DNA from: JAYUHK01 sp043778415
Lineage (GTDB): Bacteria; Bacteroidota; Bacteroidia; Chitinophagales; Saprospiraceae
DNA length: 7,927 nt
Direction of reading: 5' to 3'
Assembly: GCA_043778415.1 (NCBI GenBank)
Contig: JAYWGG010000088.1
Span: 1-7,927 of the forward strand
The translations under genes and the position numbers were made by a program. The stretch's first letter is position 1. Each line of letters opens with the position of its first letter. The notes beneath the pieces were generated by a model that saw nothing but the letters and a program-made list of their open reading frames with translations, did no database searches and had not been told where the DNA came from. Of this stretch, positions 1 through 5,460 are shown in pieces.

Positions 1-347
1 CGAGCAGTTGTGCGATAGTGAATCCGCTTATTGGGCAGAATGACAACGAAAGTTTTTATGTAGGAGGAACGCAAGCTGCGCTACAAAGTGCCGAAAATAT
101 GCTAACGGTTGCGCCCAATCCGACGGAAACGGAGCTTAATCTCAATGTAAATATTTTGGAAGAAAATAATGCCGTTATTTCGGTGCTCAATGCGTCGGGC
201 GTGCAATTTTTGTCCCAAAATAGGCTGCTACAAAAGGGGAAGCAAGCTCTTTCTTTTGATGTTTCGACTCTGAACGCAGGCGTTTATTTTGTCCAAATGA
301 AATTAGAGAATGGTCAGATATTGACCCAAAAGATTGTAAAAATGTAA
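1..347 (+). CDS. T9SS type A sorting-domain protein, C-terminal part (5' end outside the window)
   Basis: The frame is open from the left edge (first full codon at 3) and ends with TAA at 345-347, so only the last 114 residues are seen. A GTG at 18 could be read as a start, but the frame runs through it and the remnant has no signal peptide, so I treat this as a fragment. The last 80 or so residues fit the type A C-terminal domain of type IX secretion cargo: an APNPTETELNLNV segment, alternating beta strands, an LNASGVQF turn, the DVSTLNAGVYFVQM motif, and a basic end (QKIVKM). In this family the domain directs passage across the outer membrane, is usually cleaved, and may lead to attachment at the surface. 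The functional domain lies upstream and cannot be named. A terminator-like hairpin lies about 160 bp downstream. Confidence 0.88.
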   Translation, partial: SSCAIVNPLIGQNDNESFYVGGTQAALQSAENMLTVAPNPTETELNLNVNILEENNAVISVLNASGVQFLSQNRLLQKGKQALSFDVSTLNAGVYFVQMKLENGQILTQKIVKM

Positions 348-392
348 GTCATTTTTTTTAGGAAGCTGTACCTAAATAGTTTTGTGTGTTGG

Positions 393-410
393 CAACAGCT
401 TTAGCTGTTG
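393..410. repeat. Short perfect inverted repeat (hairpin)
   Basis: CAACAGCT, then TT, then AGCTGTTG form a perfect 8-bp inverted repeat in the non-coding gap after the T9SS gene. No T-run follows on either strand, so it is not a convincing intrinsic terminator. Its CAGCTTTAGC core recurs in the larger inverted repeat just downstream, which suggests related dispersed hairpin elements. Confidence 0.6.
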
Positions 411-421
411 TATAAAAAAAT

Positions 422-482
422 GGTGTATCGGCTTCAGCTAAATACTTGCCACAAGCGAGTCGTTTAGGCTAAAGCTGATACC
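422..482. repeat. Imperfect long inverted repeat, REP-like hairpin
   Basis: The left arm (about 424-442: GTATC, GCTT, AGC, TAAA blocks) matches the reverse complement of the right arm (about 463-481) with one wobble pair, one mismatch and one bulged base. The arms enclose a loop of roughly 20 bases. As RNA this would fold into a stem of about 17 bp. It lies outside genes and resembles the repetitive extragenic palindromes scattered in many bacterial genomes; that it is dispersed in this genome is inference. The rest of the 348-593 gap holds the terminator hairpin and the AT-rich leader of the next gene, with no open frame worth calling. Confidence 0.6.
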
Positions 483-507
483 AGTTATTATTCGTTGCCT
501 TTAGCAT

Positions 508-546
508 AAAAAAGCGTTCCTTTCAAAAGAAAAGAACGCTTTTTTT
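508..546. terminator. Intrinsic terminator, probably bidirectional
   Basis: GCGTTCCTTTC (514-524) pairs with GAAAAGAACGC (529-539) with one mismatch and an AAAA loop. The stem is preceded by six A (508-513) and followed by seven T (540-546), so a U-tract follows the hairpin on either strand. On the + strand it would end transcription of the T9SS gene and insulate the flavoprotein gene at 594. Confidence 0.85.
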
Positions 547-585
547 ATTTTCACCAAAATAAGTTTTATTTTTACCAAAAATAAA
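543..585 (+). repeat. Tandem 21-bp direct repeat in the leader of the flavoprotein gene
   Basis: TTTTATTTTCACCAAAATAA at 543-562 recurs with small changes as TTTTATTTTTACCAAAAATA at 564-583. The copies are exactly 21 bp apart, about two helical turns, and end roughly 10 bp before the ATG at 594. The spacing would suit a dimeric regulator binding one face of the DNA, but simple AT-rich duplication is as likely. The first copy overlaps the T-run of the terminator. I see no clear -7/-33 promoter here. Confidence 0.4.
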
Positions 586-593
586 TTTTTTAT

Positions 594-2132
594 ATGCCTA
601 AAATCGTCATCATCGGCAATGGCGTTGCAGGGACGAATGCAGCGCGACACATACGAAAACTATCTGACAATCAGATAGTTATGATTTCGGAAGAAACTTT
701 AAAACCGTTTTCGAGGACGGCTTTGATGTACGTTTTTATGGGTCACGTCAAGCAAGAAAGCACAGAACTTTACGAAGATTGGTTTTGGGAAAAAAATCGC
801 ATCGAGCGCGTGCAAACCCGCGTGGAAAGTATTGACGCAGAAAATAAAATACTTCAGTTAAGTCACGGACAATCAATGACTTACGATAAATTAATTATTG
901 CCGTAGGCTCTAAATCTAACAAGTTTGGCTGGCGAGGTCAAGACCTCAAAGGTGTGCATGGCTTGTATCATTTGCAAGATATGGAGGCGATGGAGCGGTA
1001 CAGCAAGGGGCTGAAACGTGCCGTCGTCGTCGGCGGCGGTCTGATTGGGATAGAAATGGCGGAGATGTTTGCTTCTCGAGGTATTGCGGTCACTTTTTTG
1101 GTGCGCGAAAAATCTTTTTGGGATTTAATCTTACCCGCAGAAGAAAGCGCAATGATCAATCGGCATATTTTGGAGCATCACATCGACCTCCGCTTGGGAA
1201 CAGAACTCGACGAGATAATCGGTGACGAGAACGGCGTGGTCAAAGCTATCACCACCAAAAGCGGCGAAAGGATTGAGTGCGGCTTTGTCGGACTGACGGT
1301 TGGGGTGAGTCCGAATGTTGTCCCCACCCCAGCCCTCCCCAAAGGGGAGGGAGCTTTTGACCTCCCCTTTGGGGAGGGTCGGAGTGGAGCTATCTCCCTC
1401 CCCTTTGGGGAGGCAGGAAATTCCCTCCCCAAAGGGGAGGGTAGGAGTGGAGCCATCTCCCTCCCCTTTGGGGAGGGTCGGGGTGGAGACTACATAGAAG
1501 TCGGGCGCGGATATTTGGTCGATGAATACCTAACTACCTCAAATCCAGATGTTTATGCGATTGGAGATTGTGCGGAGTTGCGTCGTCCGCAGCAGGGTCG
1601 GCGGGCGATAGAGGCGGTTTGGTACACGGGTCGCATGATGGGACAGACGGTGGCGCGGACGGTTTGTGGGCAGCCGACGAAGTACGAGCCAAGACTTTGG
1701 TTCAACTCGGCGAAGTTTTTTGACATCGAATATCAAGTGTATGGCGATGTTTTGGCAAAAAATCCAGAGGGCGTGACGAGCCTTTATTGGGAGCATCAGA
1801 GTGGTAAGAAAGCGATTCGGGTGAATTTTTCCTCCCTAAATCCCTCCAAAGGAGGGACTTTTTCGCCCCCCTTTGGGGGGACTTATGTGACGGGGTTTAA
1901 TTTGATGGGCATTCGTTATCGGCATGAGGTGTGCGAGAAGTGGATTTTGGAGAGAACGCCGATTGAAACGGTTTTGGAGCATTTGAGTTTGGCGAACTTT
2001 GACCCAGAGTTTTTTGATGAGTACGAAAAAGAGTTTGTGCATCAATACAATCAACTGACTGGAAGCGATTTACGGCTGAAAGCGAAACGGAGATTGAGTT
2101 TTGTGGGGCGATTTTTAGCGCGGTTGGGTTAA
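594..2132 (+). CDS. FAD-dependent NAD(P)H oxidoreductase with in-frame palindromic-repeat insertions
   Basis: A 512-residue two-dinucleotide-binding-domain flavoprotein. The FAD Rossmann motif GNGVAG is at residues 8-13, the NAD(P) motif GGGLIGIE at 147-154, and the second FAD motif DVYAIGD at 319-325. It therefore transfers electrons between NAD(P)H and an acceptor, probably in the cytoplasm; no active-site CxxxxC disulfide is evident, so it is closer to ferredoxin- or nitrite-reductase-type flavoproteins than to lipoamide dehydrogenase. The acceptor is unknown. The region before the stop (about 430-512) is a C-terminal extension ending in a basic, hydrophobic tail (RFLARLG). Two stretches do not belong to the fold: residues about 244-298, rich in LPKGEG/LPFGEG, and about 413-430 (NPSKGG, SPPFGG). 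Both are translated palindromic DNA repeats. The first lies just before the strand that normally leads into the VYAIGD motif. The gene ends 14 bp from the convergent nuclease-like cluster. The 4Fe-4S membrane protein at 4020 may be its electron partner. Confidence 0.9.
   Translation: MPKIVIIGNGVAGTNAARHIRKLSDNQIVMISEETLKPFSRTALMYVFMGHVKQESTELYEDWFWEKNRIERVQTRVESIDAENKILQLSHGQSMTYDKLIIAVGSKSNKFGWRGQDLKGVHGLYHLQDMEAMERYSKGLKRAVVVGGGLIGIEMAEMFASRGIAVTFLVREKSFWDLILPAEESAMINRHILEHHIDLRLGTELDEIIGDENGVVKAITTKSGERIECGFVGLTVGVSPNVVPTPALPKGEGAFDLPFGEGRSGAISLPFGEAGNSLPKGEGRSGAISLPFGEGRGGDYIEVGRGYLVDEYLTTSNPDVYAIGDCAELRRPQQGRRAIEAVWYTGRMMGQTVARTVCGQPTKYEPRLWFNSAKFFDIEYQVYGDVLAKNPEGVTSLYWEHQSGKKAIRVNFSSLNPSKGGTFSPPFGGTYVTGFNLMGIRYRHEVCEKWILERTPIETVLEHLSLANFDPEFFDEYEKEFVHQYNQLTGSDLRLKAKRRLSFVGRFLARLG
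1323..1487. repeat. Cluster of five palindromic repeats inside a coding region
   Basis: Five near-identical palindromes with CCCTCCCC and GGGGAGGG arms around AAA or TTT occur at 1333-1351, 1361-1377, 1396-1413, 1423-1441 and 1459-1477. They are joined by GTCGGAGTGGAGC-type linkers. A 33-bp stretch at 1381-1413 recurs at 1444-1476 with one mismatch, 63 bp (21 codons) apart, so the host frame is kept. In the flavoprotein frame the block reads as about 55 residues of LP-K/F-GEG and GRSGAISLP repeats. At least one other + frame and one - frame are also open across it. The arrangement recalls the Rickettsia palindromic elements that insert in frame into genes. Confidence 0.92.
1830..1882. repeat. 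Second in-frame palindromic repeat pair
   Basis: Two palindromes lie side by side: TCCCTCC-AAA-GGAGGGA at 1841-1857 and CCCCCC-TTT-GGGGGG at 1866-1880. The first is preceded by a further CCTCCC tract (1831-1836). They share the C-rich arm, A/T triplet, G-rich arm plan of the cluster at 1323-1487 but differ in arm sequence, so they look like a related subtype. In the flavoprotein they encode about 18 residues (413-430) between two ordinary beta-strand-like segments, again without breaking the frame. Confidence 0.85.
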
Positions 2133-2146
2133 TTTATTTTCTATTT

Positions 2147-2746
2147 TTATTGATTGACGATGTAATTCAGAACGCCGAGCAGCTTGGGGAGTTCCGAAAT
2201 CGGGTAGATTTCGTTGTCAAGGTAAGCAATATTTTCTTCTAATTTCAGAAATTTCCAGTTGAATCCGAGTGTTGTTGCGCCGTAGATTATTTTTTTAGTG
2301 CTGTTGTGGGTTTTATTAAAAATTTGCGCAGCGTACATTTCGGCGATACATTGTGCTGTTCCGTTGTCCAAATTATCATTTTTAGCTTCTACGATACAAA
2401 AAATAGGAGCTTTTATCAGTGGAGAGTTTGGATTTTGAGATAGGATAAAATCACAGAATCCCATCAGCCCCAGTGCCTTGTCAATGTTGAATTGGTGACC
2501 CGAAAAAGTAGAAAAAGAACGGTTGTTGATTTCTTCTAATTCGTCTAATATCGGCATAATTATGCGTTCAGATTTTGCTTTTTCGGTAGCAATGTCTTTT
2601 TCTAAAGCTCGTTGCAGAGCAGTAGTCAGCATCACACTTGGCTCTATTGATTTAGATTGTTTTTGGAGTTGCAAATTTGTTTTTTTTGCAACGATGCCCA
2701 AATTTTCTATGTCTTGGTAGGTAAATGCAGAATATGATTTTGGCAT
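2147..2746 (-). CDS. PD-(D/E)XK nuclease-like protein, third gene of a tandem triplet
   Basis: 199 residues, starting MPKSYSAF and ending ELPKLLGVLNYIVNQ. The core fits a PD-(D/E)XK nuclease fold: E60 in a SERIIMPIL helix, D99 in GFCDF, E120-x-K122 in IVEAK, then a helix with Q132 in AQCIAEMYAAQIF. I recognise the pattern (SEKA-SE-I-PIL, F-G-FN-D, L-GFCDFI, P-F-I-EAKN, AQCIAEM-AAQIFN) as that of a conserved uncharacterised family; nuclease activity is inferred from the motif only. There are no membrane segments or signal peptide. It lies 12 bp after the 2759-3358 gene, so cotranscription is very likely, and its 3' end is 14 bp from the convergent flavoprotein gene with no clear terminator between. 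Residues about 11-55 and 145-180 are where it differs most from its paralogues. Confidence 0.85.
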   Translation of the reverse strand: MPKSYSAFTYQDIENLGIVAKKTNLQLQKQSKSIEPSVMLTTALQRALEKDIATEKAKSERIIMPILDELEEINNRSFSTFSGHQFNIDKALGLMGFCDFILSQNPNSPLIKAPIFCIVEAKNDNLDNGTAQCIAEMYAAQIFNKTHNSTKKIIYGATTLGFNWKFLKLEENIAYLDNEIYPISELPKLLGVLNYIVNQ

Positions 2747-2800
2747 TTTGGTATTTTTTTATTGATTGACGATGTAATTCAGAACGCCGAGCAGTTTGGG
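2724..2800. repeat. 77-bp junction repeat, copy 1
   Basis: Identical over 77 bp to 3336-3412, at an offset of 612 bp. It covers the first seven or so codons of the third nuclease-like gene, the 12-bp spacer and the last 13 or so codons of the second gene. The coding bodies between the copies have diverged much more. The last 34 bp (2761-2794) also occur at 2149-2182, at the end of the third gene. Confidence 0.93.
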
Positions 2801-3358
2801 GAGTTCGTTGAGGTAATAAATTTCATTGTCTATATTTACTTTGTTGCCCGTAAGTTGTAGGAATTTCCATTCAAAACCAAAAGTGGTTGCGCCGTAAATT
2901 ACTTTCATCGGTTTATCTTTTTTTTGATTGAAAATTTGCGCAGCATACATTTCGGCGATACATTGTGCTAAACCAACGTCAAGATTGTCGTTTTTGGCTT
3001 CGACCAAACAAAAAACGGGAGCCTGGATAATCGGTGATTTCGCTTCTTTGGTCAATATAAAATCACAATAACCGACCAAGCCGAGATTTTTATCTACGTT
3101 AAATTTGTAGCCAGAAAAGGTAGCGAATCTACCGTTATTAATTTCTTCGATTTCGGTCAAAATAGGCGTGATGATGTGTTCCGATTTTGCTTTTTCTGAC
3201 TTCAGTTTGCGGCGTTTGCCGCGCTCTAAAGCCTCTACGAGAAAATCACTTGGCTTGATGTCCTCGATTTTTTCTTTGTACAAAAAATTTTCTTCATCAA
3301 TAATCAAACCCATGTCCAAAAGTTCGTCTATTGTGAATGCAGAATATGATTTTGGCAT
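2759..3358 (-). CDS. PD-(D/E)XK nuclease-like protein, second gene of a tandem triplet
   Basis: 199 residues, aligning without a gap to both neighbours. The putative catalytic residues sit at the same positions: E60, D99 (GYCDF), E120 and K122 (LVEAK), Q132. The N-terminal segment 11-55 is its own: strongly charged, with a basic stretch RGKRRKLKSEKAKSE at 46-60. It starts with the same MPKSYSAFT as the third gene. The 12-bp spacers on both sides are identical in sequence, and the DNA around its start and the preceding gene's counterpart repeats exactly (see the 77-bp repeats). No partner methylase, helicase or immunity gene accompanies it, which argues against an ordinary restriction-modification unit. 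The function is unknown; a DNA-cleaving or DNA-binding role is inferred. Confidence 0.85.
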   Translation of the reverse strand: MPKSYSAFTIDELLDMGLIIDEENFLYKEKIEDIKPSDFLVEALERGKRRKLKSEKAKSEHIITPILTEIEEINNGRFATFSGYKFNVDKNLGLVGYCDFILTKEAKSPIIQAPVFCLVEAKNDNLDVGLAQCIAEMYAAQIFNQKKDKPMKVIYGATTFGFEWKFLQLTGNKVNIDNEIYYLNELPKLLGVLNYIVNQ

Positions 3359-3412
3359 TTTGGTATTTTTTTATTGATTGACGATGTAATTCAGAACGCC
3401 GAGCAGTTTGGG
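3336..3412. repeat. 77-bp junction repeat, copy 2
   Basis: Second exact copy of the junction at 2724-2800, covering the start of the second nuclease-like gene, the spacer and the end of the first. Together the copies mark a 612-bp tandem duplication unit. Direct repeats of this length could recombine to delete or add one gene copy. Confidence 0.93.
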
Positions 3413-3970
3413 AAGTTCATTGAGGTAATAAATTTTTTCATCTACAACTGCTTGTTTATCAATGAGTTGCAAAAATTTCCACTGCAAACCAAAAGTAACT
3501 GTACCGTAGATAGCAGGTAACTCTGTATTGTTTTTTTGATTGAAAATTTGCGCGGCGTACATTTCGGCGATACATTGTGCAACTCCATTGTCCAAATTTT
3601 CGTTTTTAGACTCGGCGATACAAAAAATCGGCGATTGAATGTCTAATGCTTTTGGGTCTTTTGAAAAAATAAAATCACAAAAACCCGTCAGTCCCAACGC
3701 TTTGTCAATATTGAATTGGTAGCCCGAAAAAATGGCAAGATGACCTCTATTGGTAGCTTCTAATTCTTCTAAAATGGGTGCGATAATTTTTTCAGATTTT
3801 GCCTTTTCAGAGCCCATTCGGCTTCTTTGATTGCGCTCCAAAACAGCCAACAACAGTGAGGAAGGCTCTTTTTCAGCTATCTCAACGCCTTGAAACAACA
3901 AACCATATTTAGCATCAATTCCCAATGCTTTGATGTCTTCTAATTTGAATTTTGAATAAGAAGTTGGCAT
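3371..3970 (-). CDS. PD-(D/E)XK nuclease-like protein, first gene of a tandem triplet
   Basis: The frame is open back to an ATG at 4015, but I choose the ATG at 3970. It gives MPTSYSKF, matching MPKSYSAF of the paralogues, and makes all three genes exactly 199 residues; the extra 15 residues would also start upstream of the predicted promoter's transcription start. Motifs are E60, D99 (GFCDF), E120 and K122, and Q132. Here the ExK reads AESK instead of VEAK, which keeps the acidic and lysine residues. It is the most diverged at the N-terminus, while the last 15 residues are identical to the other two. It leads the operon, 49 bp from the divergent 4Fe-4S gene. Family and uncertainty are as for the other two copies. 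Confidence 0.85.
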   Translation of the reverse strand: MPTSYSKFKLEDIKALGIDAKYGLLFQGVEIAEKEPSSLLLAVLERNQRSRMGSEKAKSEKIIAPILEELEATNRGHLAIFSGYQFNIDKALGLTGFCDFIFSKDPKALDIQSPIFCIAESKNENLDNGVAQCIAEMYAAQIFNQKNNTELPAIYGTVTFGLQWKFLQLIDKQAVVDEKIYYLNELPKLLGVLNYIVNQ

Positions 3971-4001
3971 TTCGTTAAAATTGAATAAATAAATTAAAAT
4001 A

Positions 4002-4032
4002 CAAAAATACGTCAAAATAATGAATATTCAAG
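4002..4032 (-). promoter_or_regulatory. Bacteroidota-type promoter for the nuclease-like operon
   Basis: Read on the - strand, TATTTTTG (4009-4002) matches the -7 consensus TAnnTTTG, and CTTG (4032-4029) lies 19 bp upstream, matching the -33 TTG element at the usual spacing. Transcription would begin near 3995, about 25 bp before the ATG at 3970. The -33 element falls inside the first codons of the divergent 4Fe-4S gene. Confidence 0.6.
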
Positions 4033-5411
4033 CACACGCTTCGCTTTCGGTTGCCGAAAATCACAATCTACCGCTCTCGCAAAAACTCGCTCTCGCCGCC
4101 GTAGGCATCGGTTTTGTGTTGCAAATCGCCGCCGCTTTTGGCGCAAAATTGCCCAATGCAGCTTGGTTGCTCGCCCTTTCGCTGTGCCTCATCGCACTCG
4201 GCACCGTCGCTTACGCCTACCAAATGTACCGCCGCCAGCCCGACGGCATCAAGAATAACGGACTTTGGCACAATAGTTTGACGGGGCGCGGCGTTCTGGC
4301 TTGGCTATTAGGCATCGTGCTGACGGGATTTTACATACTCCTTTATTGGTATCCCGAATATTTGGGATTGGGCAAAAACGGCGCAGCCAATACCGGTTTG
4401 ATTGCGTTTTTCGACCCTTTGAGCTTCCTTCTGAAAGCAAAACCTGCCAGCGAATGGTTCGTTTATGGAGTGCTTTATACGCTGCTTATTTTGTCGCTCG
4501 GCGTAAAATTTATCTGGAAATACCGTCACAACCGCTACCAAATGTTTCGGACGCTTTCGGTTATGTTTTTTCAGACTGCTTTTGCGTTCATGTTGCCCGA
4601 AATTTTGGCAAATTTCAATCTGCCTTTCAATGATTTTAAAAGCATCTGGCCCCTCAACTATTATTTTTTCTTCGATTGGCACATCAACGAAATGCTGCAC
4701 AACGGAACTTTTGGACTGTTCGTAATGTTTTGGGGTATATTTTCTTTTCTCGTCCTCGCGCCCGTTTTGACGTATTTTTACGGAAAAAGATGGTATTGCA
4801 GTTGGGTTTGTGGCTGCGGCGGATTGGCAGAAACGGCGGGCGATTCGTTCCGACACCTTTCTGACAAATCCCTAATGGCTTGGAAAATAGAGCGTTGGCT
4901 CATTCACGGCGTGTTGGTTTTTGTTACTTTGATGACGGGTATGGTGCTTTACACGCGCTTCACGGGACAAGCGCAATTTTTGTTTCTCAACAGCTACGAG
5001 TTGAGCAAATGGTACGGAATGTTTGTCGGAGCGGCATTTTCGGGCGTAGTAGGCGTAGGTTTTTATCCGATAATGGGAAGTCGTGTGTGGTGTCGTTTTG
5101 GCTGTCCGATGGCAGCCTATTTGGGAATTTTGCAAAAATATTTTTCTCGATTTCGCATCACCACCAACGGCGGGCAATGTATCTCCTGTGGCAACTGTTC
5201 CTCCGCTTGCGAAATGGGAATTGACGTAAAAGCGTATGCCCAAAAAGGGCAAGACATCGTGCGAGCGAGCTGCGTGGGCTGCGGTATTTGTTCGGCAGTC
5301 TGTCCGCGCGGCGTGCTGCGATTAGAAAACAGTGCAGTGGATATTTTTCAGAGAACCTCTCAAAACCGCGCCATTCATATCTCGGAAACCGAAGTCCGCA
5401 TATTGGATTAA
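4020..5411 (+). CDS. Polytopic membrane 4Fe-4S protein, NapH/CcoG/NosR-like
   Basis: 463 residues with several hydrophobic segments (about 24-42, 46-66, 92-111, 147-164, 177-195, 228-253, 293-311, 332-350), followed by a soluble ferredoxin domain. Two membrane-edge cysteine motifs, YCSWVCGCGG (C260, C264, C266) and WCRFGCP (C358, C362), resemble the paired CxxxCP motifs of NapH/CcoG/NosR polyferredoxins, although the first lacks the usual proline. Two 4Fe-4S motifs follow: C387-C390-C393-C397 and C418-C421-C424-C428-P. The family passes electrons between the membrane quinone pool or a flavin partner and a redox enzyme; the substrate here cannot be told. The flavoprotein at 594 is a plausible partner, now separated from it by the nuclease-like triplet. 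The ATG at 4020 is 49 bp from the divergent start at 3970; I found no convincing forward promoter. Base composition is visibly richer in G+C than in the Septu genes downstream. Confidence 0.87.
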   Translation: MNIQAHASLSVAENHNLPLSQKLALAAVGIGFVLQIAAAFGAKLPNAAWLLALSLCLIALGTVAYAYQMYRRQPDGIKNNGLWHNSLTGRGVLAWLLGIVLTGFYILLYWYPEYLGLGKNGAANTGLIAFFDPLSFLLKAKPASEWFVYGVLYTLLILSLGVKFIWKYRHNRYQMFRTLSVMFFQTAFAFMLPEILANFNLPFNDFKSIWPLNYYFFFDWHINEMLHNGTFGLFVMFWGIFSFLVLAPVLTYFYGKRWYCSWVCGCGGLAETAGDSFRHLSDKSLMAWKIERWLIHGVLVFVTLMTGMVLYTRFTGQAQFLFLNSYELSKWYGMFVGAAFSGVVGVGFYPIMGSRVWCRFGCPMAAYLGILQKYFSRFRITTNGGQCISCGNCSSACEMGIDVKAYAQKGQDIVRASCVGCGICSAVCPRGVLRLENSAVDIFQRTSQNRAIHISETEVRILD

Positions 5412-5436
5412 AATCGTAAGTATTTAAAAAAATAGT

Positions 5437-5444
5437 TATTTTTG
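5437..5444 (+). promoter_or_regulatory. Candidate -7 promoter element of the Septu pair
   Basis: TATTTTTG matches the Bacteroidota -7 consensus TAnnTTTG and lies 16 bp before the ATG at 5461, in the 49-bp gap after the 4Fe-4S gene. At the -33 position there is only TCG (5414-5416) where TTG is expected, so it may be weak or the genes may also be read through from upstream. Confidence 0.45.
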
Positions 5445-5460
5445 TAAATAAAATCGCAAC

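Noticed and set aside
377..384. TAGTTTTG as a forward promoter for the flavoprotein gene
   Set aside because: It fits TAnnTTTG but has no TTG at the -33 spacing, and the strong terminator at 508-546 lies between it and the gene.
1333..1477. Repeat cluster as a CRISPR array
   Set aside because: The units are palindromes with short, irregular and themselves repetitive gaps, alternate in orientation of the central triplet, and lie within a coding frame. There are no unique spacers and no cas genes.
1178..1497. Open frames on both strands across the repeat cluster (1315-1497 + and 1178-1456 -)
   Set aside because: They exist only because the palindromic repeats lack stops in several frames. The residues are low-complexity repeat translations without a domain, and the flavoprotein frame explains the region.
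2147..3970. Nuclease-like triplet as a type I or II restriction-modification system
   Set aside because: There is no methylase, specificity subunit or helicase nearby, and the proteins are too short to be full HsdR subunits. Only the ExK core is shared with them.
3971..4015. Upstream ATG at 4015 as the start of the first nuclease-like gene
   Set aside because: It adds 15 hydrophobic residues absent from the paralogues and lies upstream of the transcription start predicted from the -7 box, whereas the ATG at 3970 gives the shared 199-residue length.
4308..4856. 182-residue open frame antisense to the 4Fe-4S gene
   Set aside because: It is rich in basic residues and has no recognisable motif, and it lies wholly opposite a gene with clear cysteine motifs and membrane segments. 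It is a shadow frame.
5412..5460. A retron RNA upstream of the PtuA gene, as in retron Ec78
   Set aside because: The gap is only 49 bp, holds no stable hairpin, and there is no reverse transcriptase gene in the window.
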